A stretch of 64,000 bases of DNA from Kaistella sp. SH40-3 (GTDB taxonomy: Bacteria; Bacteroidota; Bacteroidia; Flavobacteriales; Weeksellaceae), in the NCBI RefSeq assembly GCF_030686865.1, contig NZ_JAQYUS010000003.1:62001-126000 (forward strand), in the 5' to 3' direction. Under the pieces are notes generated by a model. It worked only from the letters and a program-made list of their open reading frames with translations. It did not search any database and was not told where the DNA came from. The stretch's first letter is position 1. Every line of letters starts with the position of its first letter. The translations under genes and the position numbers were made by a program. Positions 7,876 to 16,796 of this stretch are shown piece by piece.

Positions 7876-10800
7876 TTGATTAAAAAAATACTATTCTTAT
7901 TTATTTATGTATCTGCATTAAGTATAATTAATGCTCAAATTTTCACGTGGCAAAATCCTAACATTTCAAAAGACTCTTTAAAAAAAGATTCCATCCTTAC
8001 AGCGAAAATTGAAAAAGATATTTTCTCGAAAGACACTTTGGATTTTATCAGAATGCCGAATAAAACCATTATTGATGAAGGTGTTTTGGTTAAAAATACA
8101 CGGTCTCAAATTCTAGGCGATCTAAATTCTAAAGGTTCTATTATCAGAGGAATCACGTTTGGGAATAATCAGGGACAAAGCGTGCAGAGTTCCATGGATT
8201 TACAGATTACCGGAAAACTCTCGAACGATGTTTCAATTCTGGCTTCGATTTCCGATCATAATCTGCCGATTCAAGCAGATGGTTATACGCAAACGCTTGA
8301 GGAATTCGACAAGATTTATCTTCAACTCAATATGAAAGACAACTCGATTTTGCGTGCCGGTCATTTGGATCTAATGGATGAAAAAACCTATTTCGGTCGT
8401 TTTCAAAGGCGAAGTATGGGTTTAGAATATCAGACGAAATTTGGGAATGAAAATAAAACATTTGCCAATATTTCTGCCGGCGTTGCACGAAGTGAATTTT
8501 ACCGTGTTCGTTTTCAAGGCGTGGAAGGAAATCAAGGCCCTTACCGGTTAAACGGAAAAAATGGCGAACAGTTTATTACCATCATTTCTGGATCAGAGCA
8601 AGTTTTTATTGATGGGATTTTAATGAAACGTGGCGAAAGTCAGGATTACGTGATTAATTATAATACGGGTGAAATTACTTTTACCAGTTTCCGACCGATT
8701 TTCAAACAGAATTTTATTACCATTTCTTATAATTATACGAATAGAAATTACACGCGATTTTTAGTAACAGGCGGCGTTCAACATGAAAGAGAGAAAGTGA
8801 AAATTGGTTTCAACTGGTTTATGGAAAATGATAATAAAAACGCTCCACTTTCTTTAAATCTATCTAAAGAAGATGAGCAGATCTTAGCCAACGCTGGAAA
8901 TAATCCAGATTTAATGTACGCTCCCTCCGGAACGGTTTCGGAATATGATGTGAATAAAATTCTCTATCAACGCGTTCAGAATCAAAACGGAAATTACTAC
9001 GAATTCTCTAATGATCAAACCCAAACATTGTATCAGGTTGCCTTTACTTATTTTGGCGATAATTTAGGCGATTACCGTTTAAAACAGACCACGAACAACG
9101 GACGGGTTTTCGAATATGTTGGTCCAAATGCCGGAACTTATAAAGCCGTTCGCAAATTACCTTCACCTCAAAAGGCACAGATTTTTTCTACCAATGCTGA
9201 AGTACTTTTAAAAGAAGGAAAAATCGGTGCAGACTTTTCTTTAAGCAATTACGATATCAATCTTTTTTCTTCCAAAGATGCCAATCAAAATATCGGTTAC
9301 GCTGGACGCGTTTTCGGGAATAAAACCTTTAGCAAAAACAACTGGAAAGGAACGCCGAGTTTTGAATACCAACATATCAATTCGCAGTTTCATATTTTAG
9401 ATCGGATTAATGATGTTGAATTTTCAAGGGATTTTAACCTGGCTCAAGAGTTTAATCAAATTACTCAAAACCGTTTGATTTTTAGTTTTATGAATCAATG
9501 GAAAAACACTTCTTTCCTGAATTATCAAATCAATTATTTAGATGAAAAAGATTCTTATACCGGAATAAAAAACGATCTGGATTTTGGCTGGATAAAAGGG
9601 AAATTTAATACGACAGGAAACTTTTCTTATCTCGATACGAAATCAACTTTTCAGAATACCAATTTTGTGAGAACTGGTGTTGCTACAGAATATTCGGGTA
9701 AAAAAGGAACTTGGGCAATCGGCGCCGGCATGGAACAAAATATAAAAAACTTCAACCAGACAGATTTGCTTGATGTTACAAGTTATCGCTGGAAAGAAAT
9801 TTTTGTGCAGAAAAAAATTGGTGATTCTACCCGAACTAAACTTTTGGCAAAAATGTATTTGCGTGATAACGATTCTGTGAGAAATAATACCTTGCAAAAT
9901 AGAAATCAAATCCTCGGTTTTATGGCGGAAAGTCAGATCATTAAAACCGAGAAAACCACTTTATCTGCTCTACTCCATTACCGAAAATTCTTTGAGAAAA
10001 CGGATGATTTAATGGCAACTTATAATCAGGATTTCATCGTTGGAAATATGACTTATCAGCAACAACTTTTTAATAATGGAATGCGTTTGCAGGCGTTTTA
10101 TGAATTAGGAAATGGTCAGGAAGCACAGCGGGAATTTCAATATATCAAAGTCACTGATGGACAGGGAATTTACAAATGGACGGATTATAACGGCGACGGA
10201 GTTCAACAGTTAGACGAATTTGAAATTGCTGAATATGCAGATTTGGCGCAGTATATAAGGATTTACACGAATACCGTAAATTATATTCCGTCGAATAAAA
10301 ACAAAATGCAGTTGGCTTTATTTGTAAATCCTTCCGTAGTTTTCAATTCTGAAAATCAATTTCTGAAAAGATGGAATTTTAATCTTTCCATTAATTCTCA
10401 AAACTCTTATTTAAAAAAAGAAAAGGTTTTCGTTTTAAATCCGTTCGAAAAGAATGAAGATCAAATTTTGAAAAATCAAAATATTCTGGCCTCGGCACAA
10501 TTTAATCCTACAGACAAATCTGGCTGGAATGGAAATTACCGTTTTATCGCCAACAGTAATTTAATCAATGCGAACTTTAGTAATGAAGAGCGAAAACAAG
10601 TTTCTCATTTCCTGAATATTGGACATTGGTTTGGGAAAGATTTCCGGATCGATTGGGAGAATTCGATTCATGATATTAAAAACGCATCGCAACTTTTTAA
10701 CAGCCGGGATTTTCAGTTGCAAAATGTGGAAACAAAACCGAAAGCAACTTATAAATTTACAGAAGCGATTCAGACAGAACTTTCTTCGGCTTTTCGTCAG

Positions 10801-11109
10801 AAGAAGAGAGTTGATGGCGAAGAGTTTTTAAAGACGTTTGACCTTACCGGAAGTTTGCAGTGGGATTGGCGAAAAACTTCAGTTCGCGGCAATTTCTCTT
10901 TTATTAAAAATGATTTTACGGGAAATAATTTCTCGCTTGTCGGCAACCAAATGCTCGATGGTTTGAAGCCAGGAAAAAATCAGGTTTGGTCGGTGTTTCT
11001 ACAACAAGCGATTAATTCGTTTATTCAAGTTGATTTGAATTATGAAGGTAGGAATTCAGGTGAACGAACAATTCACATGGGATCGATGCAGGTGAAAGCG
11101 AGTTTTTAG
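7876..11109 (+). CDS. Large outer-membrane protein resembling SprA-type proteins
   Basis: The 1077-residue protein must start at the TTG at 7876: the residues right after it form the signal peptide (hydrophobic core ILFLFIYVSALSIINAQ), and the next in-frame ATG (8053) would remove it. The N-terminal third has motifs shared with SprA-like Bacteroidota outer-membrane proteins: 'SKGSIIRGITFGNNQGQSVQ', 'LQITGKLSNDVSILASISD', 'GNQGPYRL', 'SEQVFIDGILMKRGESQDYV' and 'YNTGEITFT'. The rest is strand-rich, as in a large barrel, and ends in a strand (MGSMQVKASF). An EF-hand-like loop (D770-Y-N-G-D-G...E781) lies in the middle. It is too short for SprA itself (over 2000 residues), so it is a relative of unknown role. 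It stands alone, with no cotranscribed neighbour. Confidence 0.75.
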   Translation: MIKKILFLFIYVSALSIINAQIFTWQNPNISKDSLKKDSILTAKIEKDIFSKDTLDFIRMPNKTIIDEGVLVKNTRSQILGDLNSKGSIIRGITFGNNQGQSVQSSMDLQITGKLSNDVSILASISDHNLPIQADGYTQTLEEFDKIYLQLNMKDNSILRAGHLDLMDEKTYFGRFQRRSMGLEYQTKFGNENKTFANISAGVARSEFYRVRFQGVEGNQGPYRLNGKNGEQFITIISGSEQVFIDGILMKRGESQDYVINYNTGEITFTSFRPIFKQNFITISYNYTNRNYTRFLVTGGVQHEREKVKIGFNWFMENDNKNAPLSLNLSKEDEQILANAGNNPDLMYAPSGTVSEYDVNKILYQRVQNQNGNYYEFSNDQTQTLYQVAFTYFGDNLGDYRLKQTTNNGRVFEYVGPNAGTYKAVRKLPSPQKAQIFSTNAEVLLKEGKIGADFSLSNYDINLFSSKDANQNIGYAGRVFGNKTFSKNNWKGTPSFEYQHINSQFHILDRINDVEFSRDFNLAQEFNQITQNRLIFSFMNQWKNTSFLNYQINYLDEKDSYTGIKNDLDFGWIKGKFNTTGNFSYLDTKSTFQNTNFVRTGVATEYSGKKGTWAIGAGMEQNIKNFNQTDLLDVTSYRWKEIFVQKKIGDSTRTKLLAKMYLRDNDSVRNNTLQNRNQILGFMAESQIIKTEKTTLSALLHYRKFFEKTDDLMATYNQDFIVGNMTYQQQLFNNGMRLQAFYELGNGQEAQREFQYIKVTDGQGIYKWTDYNGDGVQQLDEFEIAEYADLAQYIRIYTNTVNYIPSNKNKMQLALFVNPSVVFNSENQFLKRWNFNLSINSQNSYLKKEKVFVLNPFEKNEDQILKNQNILASAQFNPTDKSGWNGNYRFIANSNLINANFSNEERKQVSHFLNIGHWFGKDFRIDWENSIHDIKNASQLFNSRDFQLQNVETKPKATYKFTEAIQTELSSAFRQKKRVDGEEFLKTFDLTGSLQWDWRKTSVRGNFSFIKNDFTGNNFSLVGNQMLDGLKPGKNQVWSVFLQQAINSFIQVDLNYEGRNSGERTIHMGSMQVKASF

Positions 11110-11392
11110 AAGTATAAATATTTTGCCACGAATGCACGAATATTTTTACACTTTTTATTGAAACTTTCAAAAAAATTCACTCTTACGTTTGAGGCAGAAA
11201 TTGCACAAATTAAAATTGTAACCATTAAGGCTCATTGAGGAATTAAGAGAATTAGAATTTACTTCAGATAATGAACTGCTCAAAAATTTTCTGACTTTTT
11301 AGATTAAAAAACAAGTCGAAAATTCACATTTCACCATTGACCATTCACTTTTTCCTCTTGGGTATTTTTACTTTTTACTTGGCTCTTGAAAC

Positions 11393-12589
11393 TTAATCTT
11401 CATACATCACATACTTCGCTCTTATCTTCTGAAAATTCTCCAAATCACTTTTCCAGGAATCTTTAATTTGAACCACAGATTTTCCGGCGATGATTTGCTT
11501 TCTCAATTCATCAGTTCCGGCTAATTTATCAAAGAATAAATTCTTTAAAAAGAAATCCTGTTGTGGATTTTTATCGTCTTTATATGCTTTTAAAAGCCAG
11601 TCTAAATTAAGTGCTCTTAAATCTTCTGGATATTCTGACAGGTTTTCACCGTAACATAATTTACCATTTAAGAAAGGATCTTTTGCGCCTGCAGAAGGTT
11701 TTGGGGTAAATTGATACGGTAAATCTTTGGTCCACGGAGAACCATAAATCTGAAAAGGCAAATTCGTTCCACGACCCACAGAAACTTGAGTTCCTTCAAA
11801 GAAACATAAACTCGGATAAAGGTTGATGGATTTGTCATTCGGTAAATTCGGGGACGGCTTATCAGAAATTTCATACCGCTGTTTTTTATGATAACCTTGC
11901 ATCGGAATCAAAGTATATTTTGTTTGAATTCCTTTCTCCAACCATTTTTCACCGTTGACCATTTTTCCATATTCACCAATCGTCAATCCATAAACAACCG
12001 GAATTTGATGCATTCCAACAAAACTTTTCCATTGGTTTTTAAGAACTGGTCCATCAATATATCCATCGTGCGGATTTGGTCGGTCGAGAACAATGACTTC
12101 CACATTATTTTCTGCAGCCGCTTCCATTACATAAGTTAAAGTAGAAATATAAGTATAGAATCTCACGCCCACATCCTGAATATCAAAAAGAATAATATCA
12201 ATTCCTTTTAACTGTTCGTGTTTTGGCTTTTTATTCGATCCATAAAGAGATACAATCGGAATTCCAGTTTTGGTATCTACTCCATTTTTCACGTGTTCGC
12301 CTGCATCTGCATCTCCGCGGAAACCATGTTCTGGGGCGAAAATTGATTTTATCTGAACATTATTTTTAACCAAGAAATCAACCAGGAACGTTTTATCTTT
12401 CATCAAACCGGTTTGATTGGTGACGATTCCAATGGTCTTGTTTTTCAATAAAGGCAGATACAATTCCGGGCGGTCGGCGCCGGTTTTAAAACAGTTTGTA
12501 TCGAGGTTTTGGGCAAAACTCATTTGGCAAAAACCAAAATAAATTAGCACAATCAGAAGTAAATCTTTATTTTTGAGGCTTAAAATCAT
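11393..12589 (-). CDS. namZ: Exo-beta-N-acetylmuramidase NamZ family (DUF1343) protein
   Basis: The 398-residue protein has a signal peptide (LLLIVLIYFGFCQMSFAQ). The DUF1343 family signature is clear: 'KTIGIVTNQTGL' near the mature start, 'FAPEHGFRGDADAGEHV', 'LFDIQDVGVRFYTYISTL', 'VLDRPNPHDG' and 'CFFEGTQVSVGRGTNLPFQIYG'. NamZ enzymes remove N-acetylmuramic acid from the non-reducing ends of peptidoglycan fragments. A longer in-frame start exists upstream (12814), but it would put 75 residues without a signal peptide in front and overlap the opposite gene, so the ATG at 12587-12589 is preferred. It is head-to-head with the permease at 12594, with a 4-bp gap. An intergenic stretch of low-complexity repeats follows it. 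Confidence 0.88.
   Translation of the reverse strand: MILSLKNKDLLLIVLIYFGFCQMSFAQNLDTNCFKTGADRPELYLPLLKNKTIGIVTNQTGLMKDKTFLVDFLVKNNVQIKSIFAPEHGFRGDADAGEHVKNGVDTKTGIPIVSLYGSNKKPKHEQLKGIDIILFDIQDVGVRFYTYISTLTYVMEAAAENNVEVIVLDRPNPHDGYIDGPVLKNQWKSFVGMHQIPVVYGLTIGEYGKMVNGEKWLEKGIQTKYTLIPMQGYHKKQRYEISDKPSPNLPNDKSINLYPSLCFFEGTQVSVGRGTNLPFQIYGSPWTKDLPYQFTPKPSAGAKDPFLNGKLCYGENLSEYPEDLRALNLDWLLKAYKDDKNPQQDFFLKNLFFDKLAGTDELRKQIIAGKSVVQIKDSWKSDLENFQKIRAKYVMYED
12568..12575 (+). promoter_or_regulatory. -7 box of the permease gene, inside the namZ signal-peptide codons
   Basis: TATTTTTG, a perfect TAnnTTTG match, lies 18 nt before the TTG at 12594. The in-frame TTG at 12573 overlaps the box and so is an unlikely start. 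Confidence 0.5.
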
Positions 12590-12593
12590 ACGA

Positions 12594-13823
12594 TTGAATT
12601 TTCCGGTATATTTTTCTAAAAAAATTGCATTTTCCAAAGATAATAAAAATAATCTCTCACGGGTTATTGTCTTTATTGGTCGGCTATCCGTCGCGCTTGG
12701 AGTTATTGTTTCGCTCATCACCGTTTCTACTGGAGTTGGGTCGAAAAAAGCGATTAAAGAAAGAATGGCCGATTTCTCCGGACACATTTCGGTAAAATCA
12801 AAACAGTCTAACAATTCTTATAATTCCTCCATTCTGAGTAATGACGGGCTTCAACTCGATAAGATAAAAGGTTTACCCGACGTTGCTTCTACTCAAAAAT
12901 ATATTTCTGTAAGTGGAATTTTGCGCAACGAACATAATTTTGCCGGTATCATTTTTAAAGGCGTTGGCAATGAATTTGACTCAGCGCGATTCCGAAAATT
13001 CATCGTCAAAGGTCGCGTACCCACCTTTACTGAAAAAGGTTTTGACAGTGGAATCCTCATCTCCCAAAAAATCGCAACTGATCTTCACCTGGGAGTCAAG
13101 GACAGTATCGTCGCCATTTTTTCCAAGGAAAATCAAAGTCCGCTTTACCGGAAATTTGAAGTTGCTGGAATATATAAAACTGATATTAAATTAATTGATG
13201 ATGTCTTTATCATTGGTGGAATTAATCACGCCCGCAAAATTCAGGGAATGAAAGATTCGGAAATTGGCGGAATCGATATTTTTCTGAAGAACATTAATGA
13301 TATTGATGAAGACGCACCCAAAGTTGACGAACTCGTTGGCTACAAAAACTACACTGTAAAAGCCACCGACGAATATCCGCAAATCATGGATTTCATTGCG
13401 ATTTTTGACACGAATATTGCGCTCATTATTACCATTATGTTGGTCGTAGTGATCATTAATATCATCATGGTTTTATTAATTTTAATTATCGAAAGAACCA
13501 ACTCGATTGGAATGCTGAAAACTTTAGGCGCGACCAACGGCCAGATTCGAGCGATATTTATTAATTATACTTTGCTGATTATGATTCCGGGCCTAATCGT
13601 CGGAAACTTAATTGGTTTAGGGTTTTTGTTCATTCAAAAATATTTCGGCATTATCACCCTGAATCCTGAAAACTACTATTTAAGTGTCGTCCCAGTTGAA
13701 ATAAACATTTTCCATATTTTATTAATCTCTGTGGGAATCCTTATTGTATCTGGGATTTCACTGGTTCTACCGAGTTATTTGATCAGTAAAATTTCTCCGG
13801 TAAAAGCGATCAAGTACAATTAA
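12594..13823 (+). CDS. ABC transporter permease, FtsX/MacB (LolC/E-like) family
   Basis: The 409-residue protein has the topology of lipoprotein-release permeases: one N-terminal membrane segment (about residues 28-52, VIVFIGRLSVALGVIVSLI), a large periplasmic domain (about 60-265) and three C-terminal segments forming an FtsX domain with 'ERTNSIGMLKTLGATNGQIRAIF' and 'VLPSYLISKISPVKAIKYN'. In LolCDE these proteins extract lipoproteins from the inner membrane. No ATPase gene is adjacent, so its partner is encoded elsewhere. The start is TTG; the one at 12594 gives the family-typical beginning (M)NFPVYFSKKIAFS and fits a -7 box at 12568-12575. The more upstream TTG at 12573 would overlap namZ. 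Confidence 0.85.
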   Translation: MNFPVYFSKKIAFSKDNKNNLSRVIVFIGRLSVALGVIVSLITVSTGVGSKKAIKERMADFSGHISVKSKQSNNSYNSSILSNDGLQLDKIKGLPDVASTQKYISVSGILRNEHNFAGIIFKGVGNEFDSARFRKFIVKGRVPTFTEKGFDSGILISQKIATDLHLGVKDSIVAIFSKENQSPLYRKFEVAGIYKTDIKLIDDVFIIGGINHARKIQGMKDSEIGGIDIFLKNINDIDEDAPKVDELVGYKNYTVKATDEYPQIMDFIAIFDTNIALIITIMLVVVIINIIMVLLILIIERTNSIGMLKTLGATNGQIRAIFINYTLLIMIPGLIVGNLIGLGFLFIQKYFGIITLNPENYYLSVVPVEINIFHILLISVGILIVSGISLVLPSYLISKISPVKAIKYN

Positions 13824-13953
13824 AATCCTGTCAAAAAAAGACGGTAAGAAATTTTAGCCCAGATTGCAGTGGTATCCTTTTTCTTTGAAAGGGGCATTTG
13901 GCGCGGAAAGAAAAAGATATAACGGAAAGCGGGACTGAGTGTAAAAGAATTCC

Positions 13954-13961
13954 TACTTTTG
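13954..13961 (+). promoter_or_regulatory. -7 box of the cysteine synthase gene
   Basis: TACTTTTG matches TAnnTTTG, ends 21 nt before the ATG at 13983 and rules out an upstream in-frame start at 13959. Confidence 0.5.
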
Positions 13962-13982
13962 TGGCTCCAAAAAATTAACTTA

Positions 13983-14963
13983 ATGAAATACGCACAAAAT
14001 ATTCTAGAAACCATCGGAAATACGCCGCTTGTAAAACTTAACAAAGTTTTGGGTGAAGATTTCCCAGCCTTGGTTTTGGCAAAAGTAGAAACCTTCAATC
14101 CCGGGAATTCTGTGAAAGACAGAATGGCGCTGAAAATGATTGAAGATGCTGAAAAAGACGGACGTTTGAAACCAGGCGGAACCATTATCGAAGGTACTTC
14201 CGGGAATACCGGAATGGGTTTGGCCTTGGCGGCAATCGTGAAAGGTTACAAATGTATTTTCGTAACGAACGCGAAACAGTCGAAAGAAAAAAATGACATT
14301 TTAAGAGCCGTTGGCGCAGAAGTAATCGTTTGTCCGACGGACGTAACGCCAGAAGATCCACGTTCTTATTATTCCGTTTCTAAACGATTAGGCGAAGAAA
14401 CTGAAAACGGTTGGTATGTGAATCAATATGATAATTTATCGAACCGATTAGCGCATTACGAACAAACTGCGCCAGAAATCTGGGAGCAAACCGACGGAAA
14501 GTTAACGCATTTCATGGCAGGTGCGGGAACGGGCGGAACGGTAACGGGTTGTGGCAGGTTCTTCAAGGAAAAAAATCCAAATATTAAAATAATCGGAGTT
14601 GATACTTATGGTTCGATTTTAAAGGAATATCATGAAACGGGTGAATTTCATCCGGAACACGCGCATTCCTATATTACAGAGGGAATTGGCGAAGATATTA
14701 TTCCTGAAAATTACGATATGACGGTGATCGATCATTTCGAAAAAGTAACCGATAAAGATGGTGCAATTTACGCCCGAAAACTGGCAAAAGAAGAAGGTAT
14801 TTTCTGTGGTTATTCTGCGGGAAGTGCGATTGCTGCTTTGATTCAGATGAAAGATCAATTCACCAAAGATGATGTGATTGTTGTTTTGCTACACGATCAC
14901 GGTTCCCGATATGTGGGGAAAATCTACAATGATGACTGGATGAAAGAAATGGGTTGGTTGTAA
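13983..14963 (+). CDS. PLP-dependent cysteine synthase / cystathionine beta-synthase family protein
   Basis: This is a 326-residue fold-type II PLP enzyme. The family begins with 'ILETIGNTPLVKL'. The PLP lysine lies in 'NPGNSVKDRMA' (about residue 45), the substrate-binding loop is 'EGTSGNTGMGLA', and the phosphate-binding glycine loop is 'GAGTGGTVTGCGRF'. 'CGYSAGSAIAA' lies near the C-terminus. Enzymes of this kind make cysteine from O-acetylserine and sulfide or cystathionine from serine and homocysteine. The sequence is nearer the CBS-like type (DPRSYY, HDHGSRYVGKIYND) than CysK, but no CBS regulatory domain is attached. It stands alone between the permease and a strong terminator. Confidence 0.88.
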   Translation: MKYAQNILETIGNTPLVKLNKVLGEDFPALVLAKVETFNPGNSVKDRMALKMIEDAEKDGRLKPGGTIIEGTSGNTGMGLALAAIVKGYKCIFVTNAKQSKEKNDILRAVGAEVIVCPTDVTPEDPRSYYSVSKRLGEETENGWYVNQYDNLSNRLAHYEQTAPEIWEQTDGKLTHFMAGAGTGGTVTGCGRFFKEKNPNIKIIGVDTYGSILKEYHETGEFHPEHAHSYITEGIGEDIIPENYDMTVIDHFEKVTDKDGAIYARKLAKEEGIFCGYSAGSAIAALIQMKDQFTKDDVIVVLLHDHGSRYVGKIYNDDWMKEMGWL

Positions 14964-14984
14964 AATTTTATGGGCGTGCCCTTT

Positions 14985-15026
14985 ATAAAAATAGCCGTAA
15001 AAGTAAACTTTTACGGCTATTTTTAT
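14985..15026 (+). terminator. Terminator of the cysteine synthase gene
   Basis: A 19-bp perfect stem (core AAATAGCCGTAAAAG / CTTTTACGGCTATTT) with a 4-nt loop starts 22 bp after the stop codon. The arms contain A- and T-runs, so it can work in both directions. Confidence 0.9.
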
Positions 15027-15134
15027 AAACGTTGGTATCCGGTTCCCAATCTTTTTTTGATGTAGATTCTATCTAATGTTGAAAGTTAGGATTAGAAAAA
15101 AAGGATTTCCACCTTCTCCCTCACGCAAAGTGGA

Positions 15135-16478
15135 TTACAAAAGTTCAGTCAGTTTTTTAGTCAAATTTTTTCGGGAGAATTGCTCAATATTTTGAGTCTG
15201 AGAATTTGAAATTCCTGATTTCCATTCTTTATATTTTTCTACTAAAAACACTTTTAATTCTGCTTCATCATCATAGGAAAAATGCTTTCCAGCGTCGGTT
15301 TGTTCTAATATTTTCTTGACATCACTTTCTTTTGGACCGAATGAAATGATCTGTTTTCCTGTTGCTAAATATTCGAAAATCTTTCCGGGAATAATTCCTT
15401 TTGAAATATCATCAGGAAAATTGGTAATTAACAGCAAATCAGAATTCGCCATTTCCACATTTGCTTCTGCATGAGAAAGATAGCCTCGATTATTTACTGA
15501 ATTCTTCAGTGATGACTGTTCTATTTCGTTCAGAATTTTATCATCAATTCTTCCGACAAATTTTAATTGGAAATGATTTTTAAAATCTTCATTTTCAGAA
15601 ACTATTTCATTTAAAACTTTCCATAAAATTTGCGGATTTCGCAACTGTTCGAGAACTCCGATATAACTTAAAGTGAATTTGGAACTCTTTTGTGGAATCT
15701 TTTGCTCAACCTCATCCTTATCAAAACCATTCGTAATACAAAAAGCATTCGCTCCTTTTTTTCTGAAATTTTCCGCATCGGAGAAACTGGTGGCTAAAGT
15801 AATTTCCGCAGTTTCGAATACTTTCTGTTCGAGATTTCTATGTTTTTGATCTGCAGATTTCGTCAGTTTCAAATGTTTATAATAGGAAATTTCTGTCCAC
15901 GGATCTCGGAAATCTGCAATCCATTTTAGATGAGGAAATTCCTTCTTTAATTCCAAACCAATCAGATGCATTGAATGCGGCGGACCAGTTGTGACAAAAA
16001 CATCAAACTGATTTTCTTTCAAATACTTCTTCAAATATTCAACAGAAGGTTTTACCCAAAAAACTCGTGCATCAGGTATAAAGAAATTCCCCCGAACCCA
16101 AATTGAAAGTTTAGATTTCCACGATTGGTTTTTACCAACATCAAATTGTCCGGCTTTAAATTTCTTATTGTCTTTGCCGAAGATTTCCGCCAGTTGATAT
16201 GGCTCCCAAATCTTCGTTTTAATAATATCTAAATCCTCAGAAACTTCCTTCTCTAAAGTTTCATCAACAATCGGATAACTCGGATTTTCGGGAATGAAAA
16301 CGGTAGGTTTCCAACCGAAGTCGGGTAAATATTTTACAAATTTCAACCAACGCTGAACACCTGGTCCACCCGCAGGCGGCCAATAATAGGTGATGATTAA
16401 TATTTTTTTTGTCTTACTGATTATATTATCTTTTGATTTGTCATTCTGAACGCAGCAAAGCGAAGTGAAGAATCTCAA
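15135..16478 (-). CDS. Glycosyltransferase, family 4-like, with a repeat-derived N-terminus
   Basis: The 447-residue protein is a GT-B glycosyltransferase. 'ILIITYYWPPAGGPGVQRWLKF' opens the N-terminal domain, followed by 'TTGPPHSMHLIGL', 'WIADFRDPWTE', 'SYIGVLEQLRNP' and the C-terminal donor-binding 'IPGKIFEYLATGKQIISFGP'. It probably builds surface polysaccharide. Homologues normally start close to KKILIITYYWPP. Here no ATG, GTG or TTG exists close to that point; the only start is TTG at 16478, which lies inside or next to a 37-bp repeat and overlaps the stop of the GIY-YIG fragment. The first about 16 residues (RFFTSLCCVQND...) are translated repeat. The original start was probably removed when the cassette inserted. 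It is downstream of yfhO on the same strand. Confidence 0.8.
   Translation of the reverse strand: MRFFTSLCCVQNDKSKDNIISKTKKILIITYYWPPAGGPGVQRWLKFVKYLPDFGWKPTVFIPENPSYPIVDETLEKEVSEDLDIIKTKIWEPYQLAEIFGKDNKKFKAGQFDVGKNQSWKSKLSIWVRGNFFIPDARVFWVKPSVEYLKKYLKENQFDVFVTTGPPHSMHLIGLELKKEFPHLKWIADFRDPWTEISYYKHLKLTKSADQKHRNLEQKVFETAEITLATSFSDAENFRKKGANAFCITNGFDKDEVEQKIPQKSSKFTLSYIGVLEQLRNPQILWKVLNEIVSENEDFKNHFQLKFVGRIDDKILNEIEQSSLKNSVNNRGYLSHAEANVEMANSDLLLITNFPDDISKGIIPGKIFEYLATGKQIISFGPKESDVKKILEQTDAGKHFSYDDEAELKVFLVEKYKEWKSGISNSQTQNIEQFSRKNLTKKLTELL
16439..16475 (-). repeat. 37-bp terminal inverted repeat, left copy
   Basis: On the minus strand it reads AGATTCTTCACTTCGCTTTG followed by CTGCGTTCAGAATGACA. 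It matches the copy at 16797-16833 at 36 of 37 positions in inverted orientation. The two copies enclose the GIY-YIG fragment. Confidence 0.85.
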
Positions 16479-16781
16479 ATTTCATCATTTAAGAATCTCC
16501 AAGTGGGATTAACTATATTAATTAGATCTTCCTTCTTCTTTCTCGTCCATCCTTTTATTTGCTTTTCTCGGCTTATTGCCGTCTCAACATCTTGAAATTG
16601 CTCGAAGTATATAAGATAAAAACATTTATACTTCGTCGTGAAATGTTTCGAAATTGCTTCAGGATTCCGATGCCAATACAACCTTTTCTGCAAGGTTGTT
16701 TGTAACTCCAGTATATAAAACCGTCTTTTCCTTATTTGTTAAAATATAAATAAAGTAGTTATGTGTTCCTAAAGTTTTCAT
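16475..16781 (-). pseudogene. Small GIY-YIG nuclease gene, frameshifted
   Basis: The ATG at 16779-16781 opens MKTLGTHNYFIYILTNK, then VLYTGVTNNL, the GIY-YIG core (here YIY...YTG). The frame then shifts near 16693. The next frame continues QKRLYWHRNPEAIS...YFEQFQDVETAISREKQIKGW...NPTWRFLNDEI, the rest of the family, including REKQIKGW and the final NP-W. The total length of 307 bp is 102 codons plus one base. Removing one C from the CC before TTGCAG restores a 101-residue protein. The catalytic Arg/Tyr/Glu region thus spans the break. It lies between inverted repeats and its stop overlaps the TTG used by the glycosyltransferase. Confidence 0.8.
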
Positions 16782-16796
16782 TGATAGTTATTACTT

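Noticed and set aside
11110-11392. Intergenic segment after the SprA-like gene as an RNA gene
   Set aside because: It consists of low-complexity sequence with phrases such as CCACGAATGCACGAAT and CACTTTTTCCTCTTGG that are common filler repeats in Flavobacteriia. No defined structure or tRNA-like fold was seen.
13820-14185. 121-codon minus-strand frame over the start of the cysteine synthase gene
   Set aside because: It is the complement of a strongly conserved gene with clear PLP motifs.
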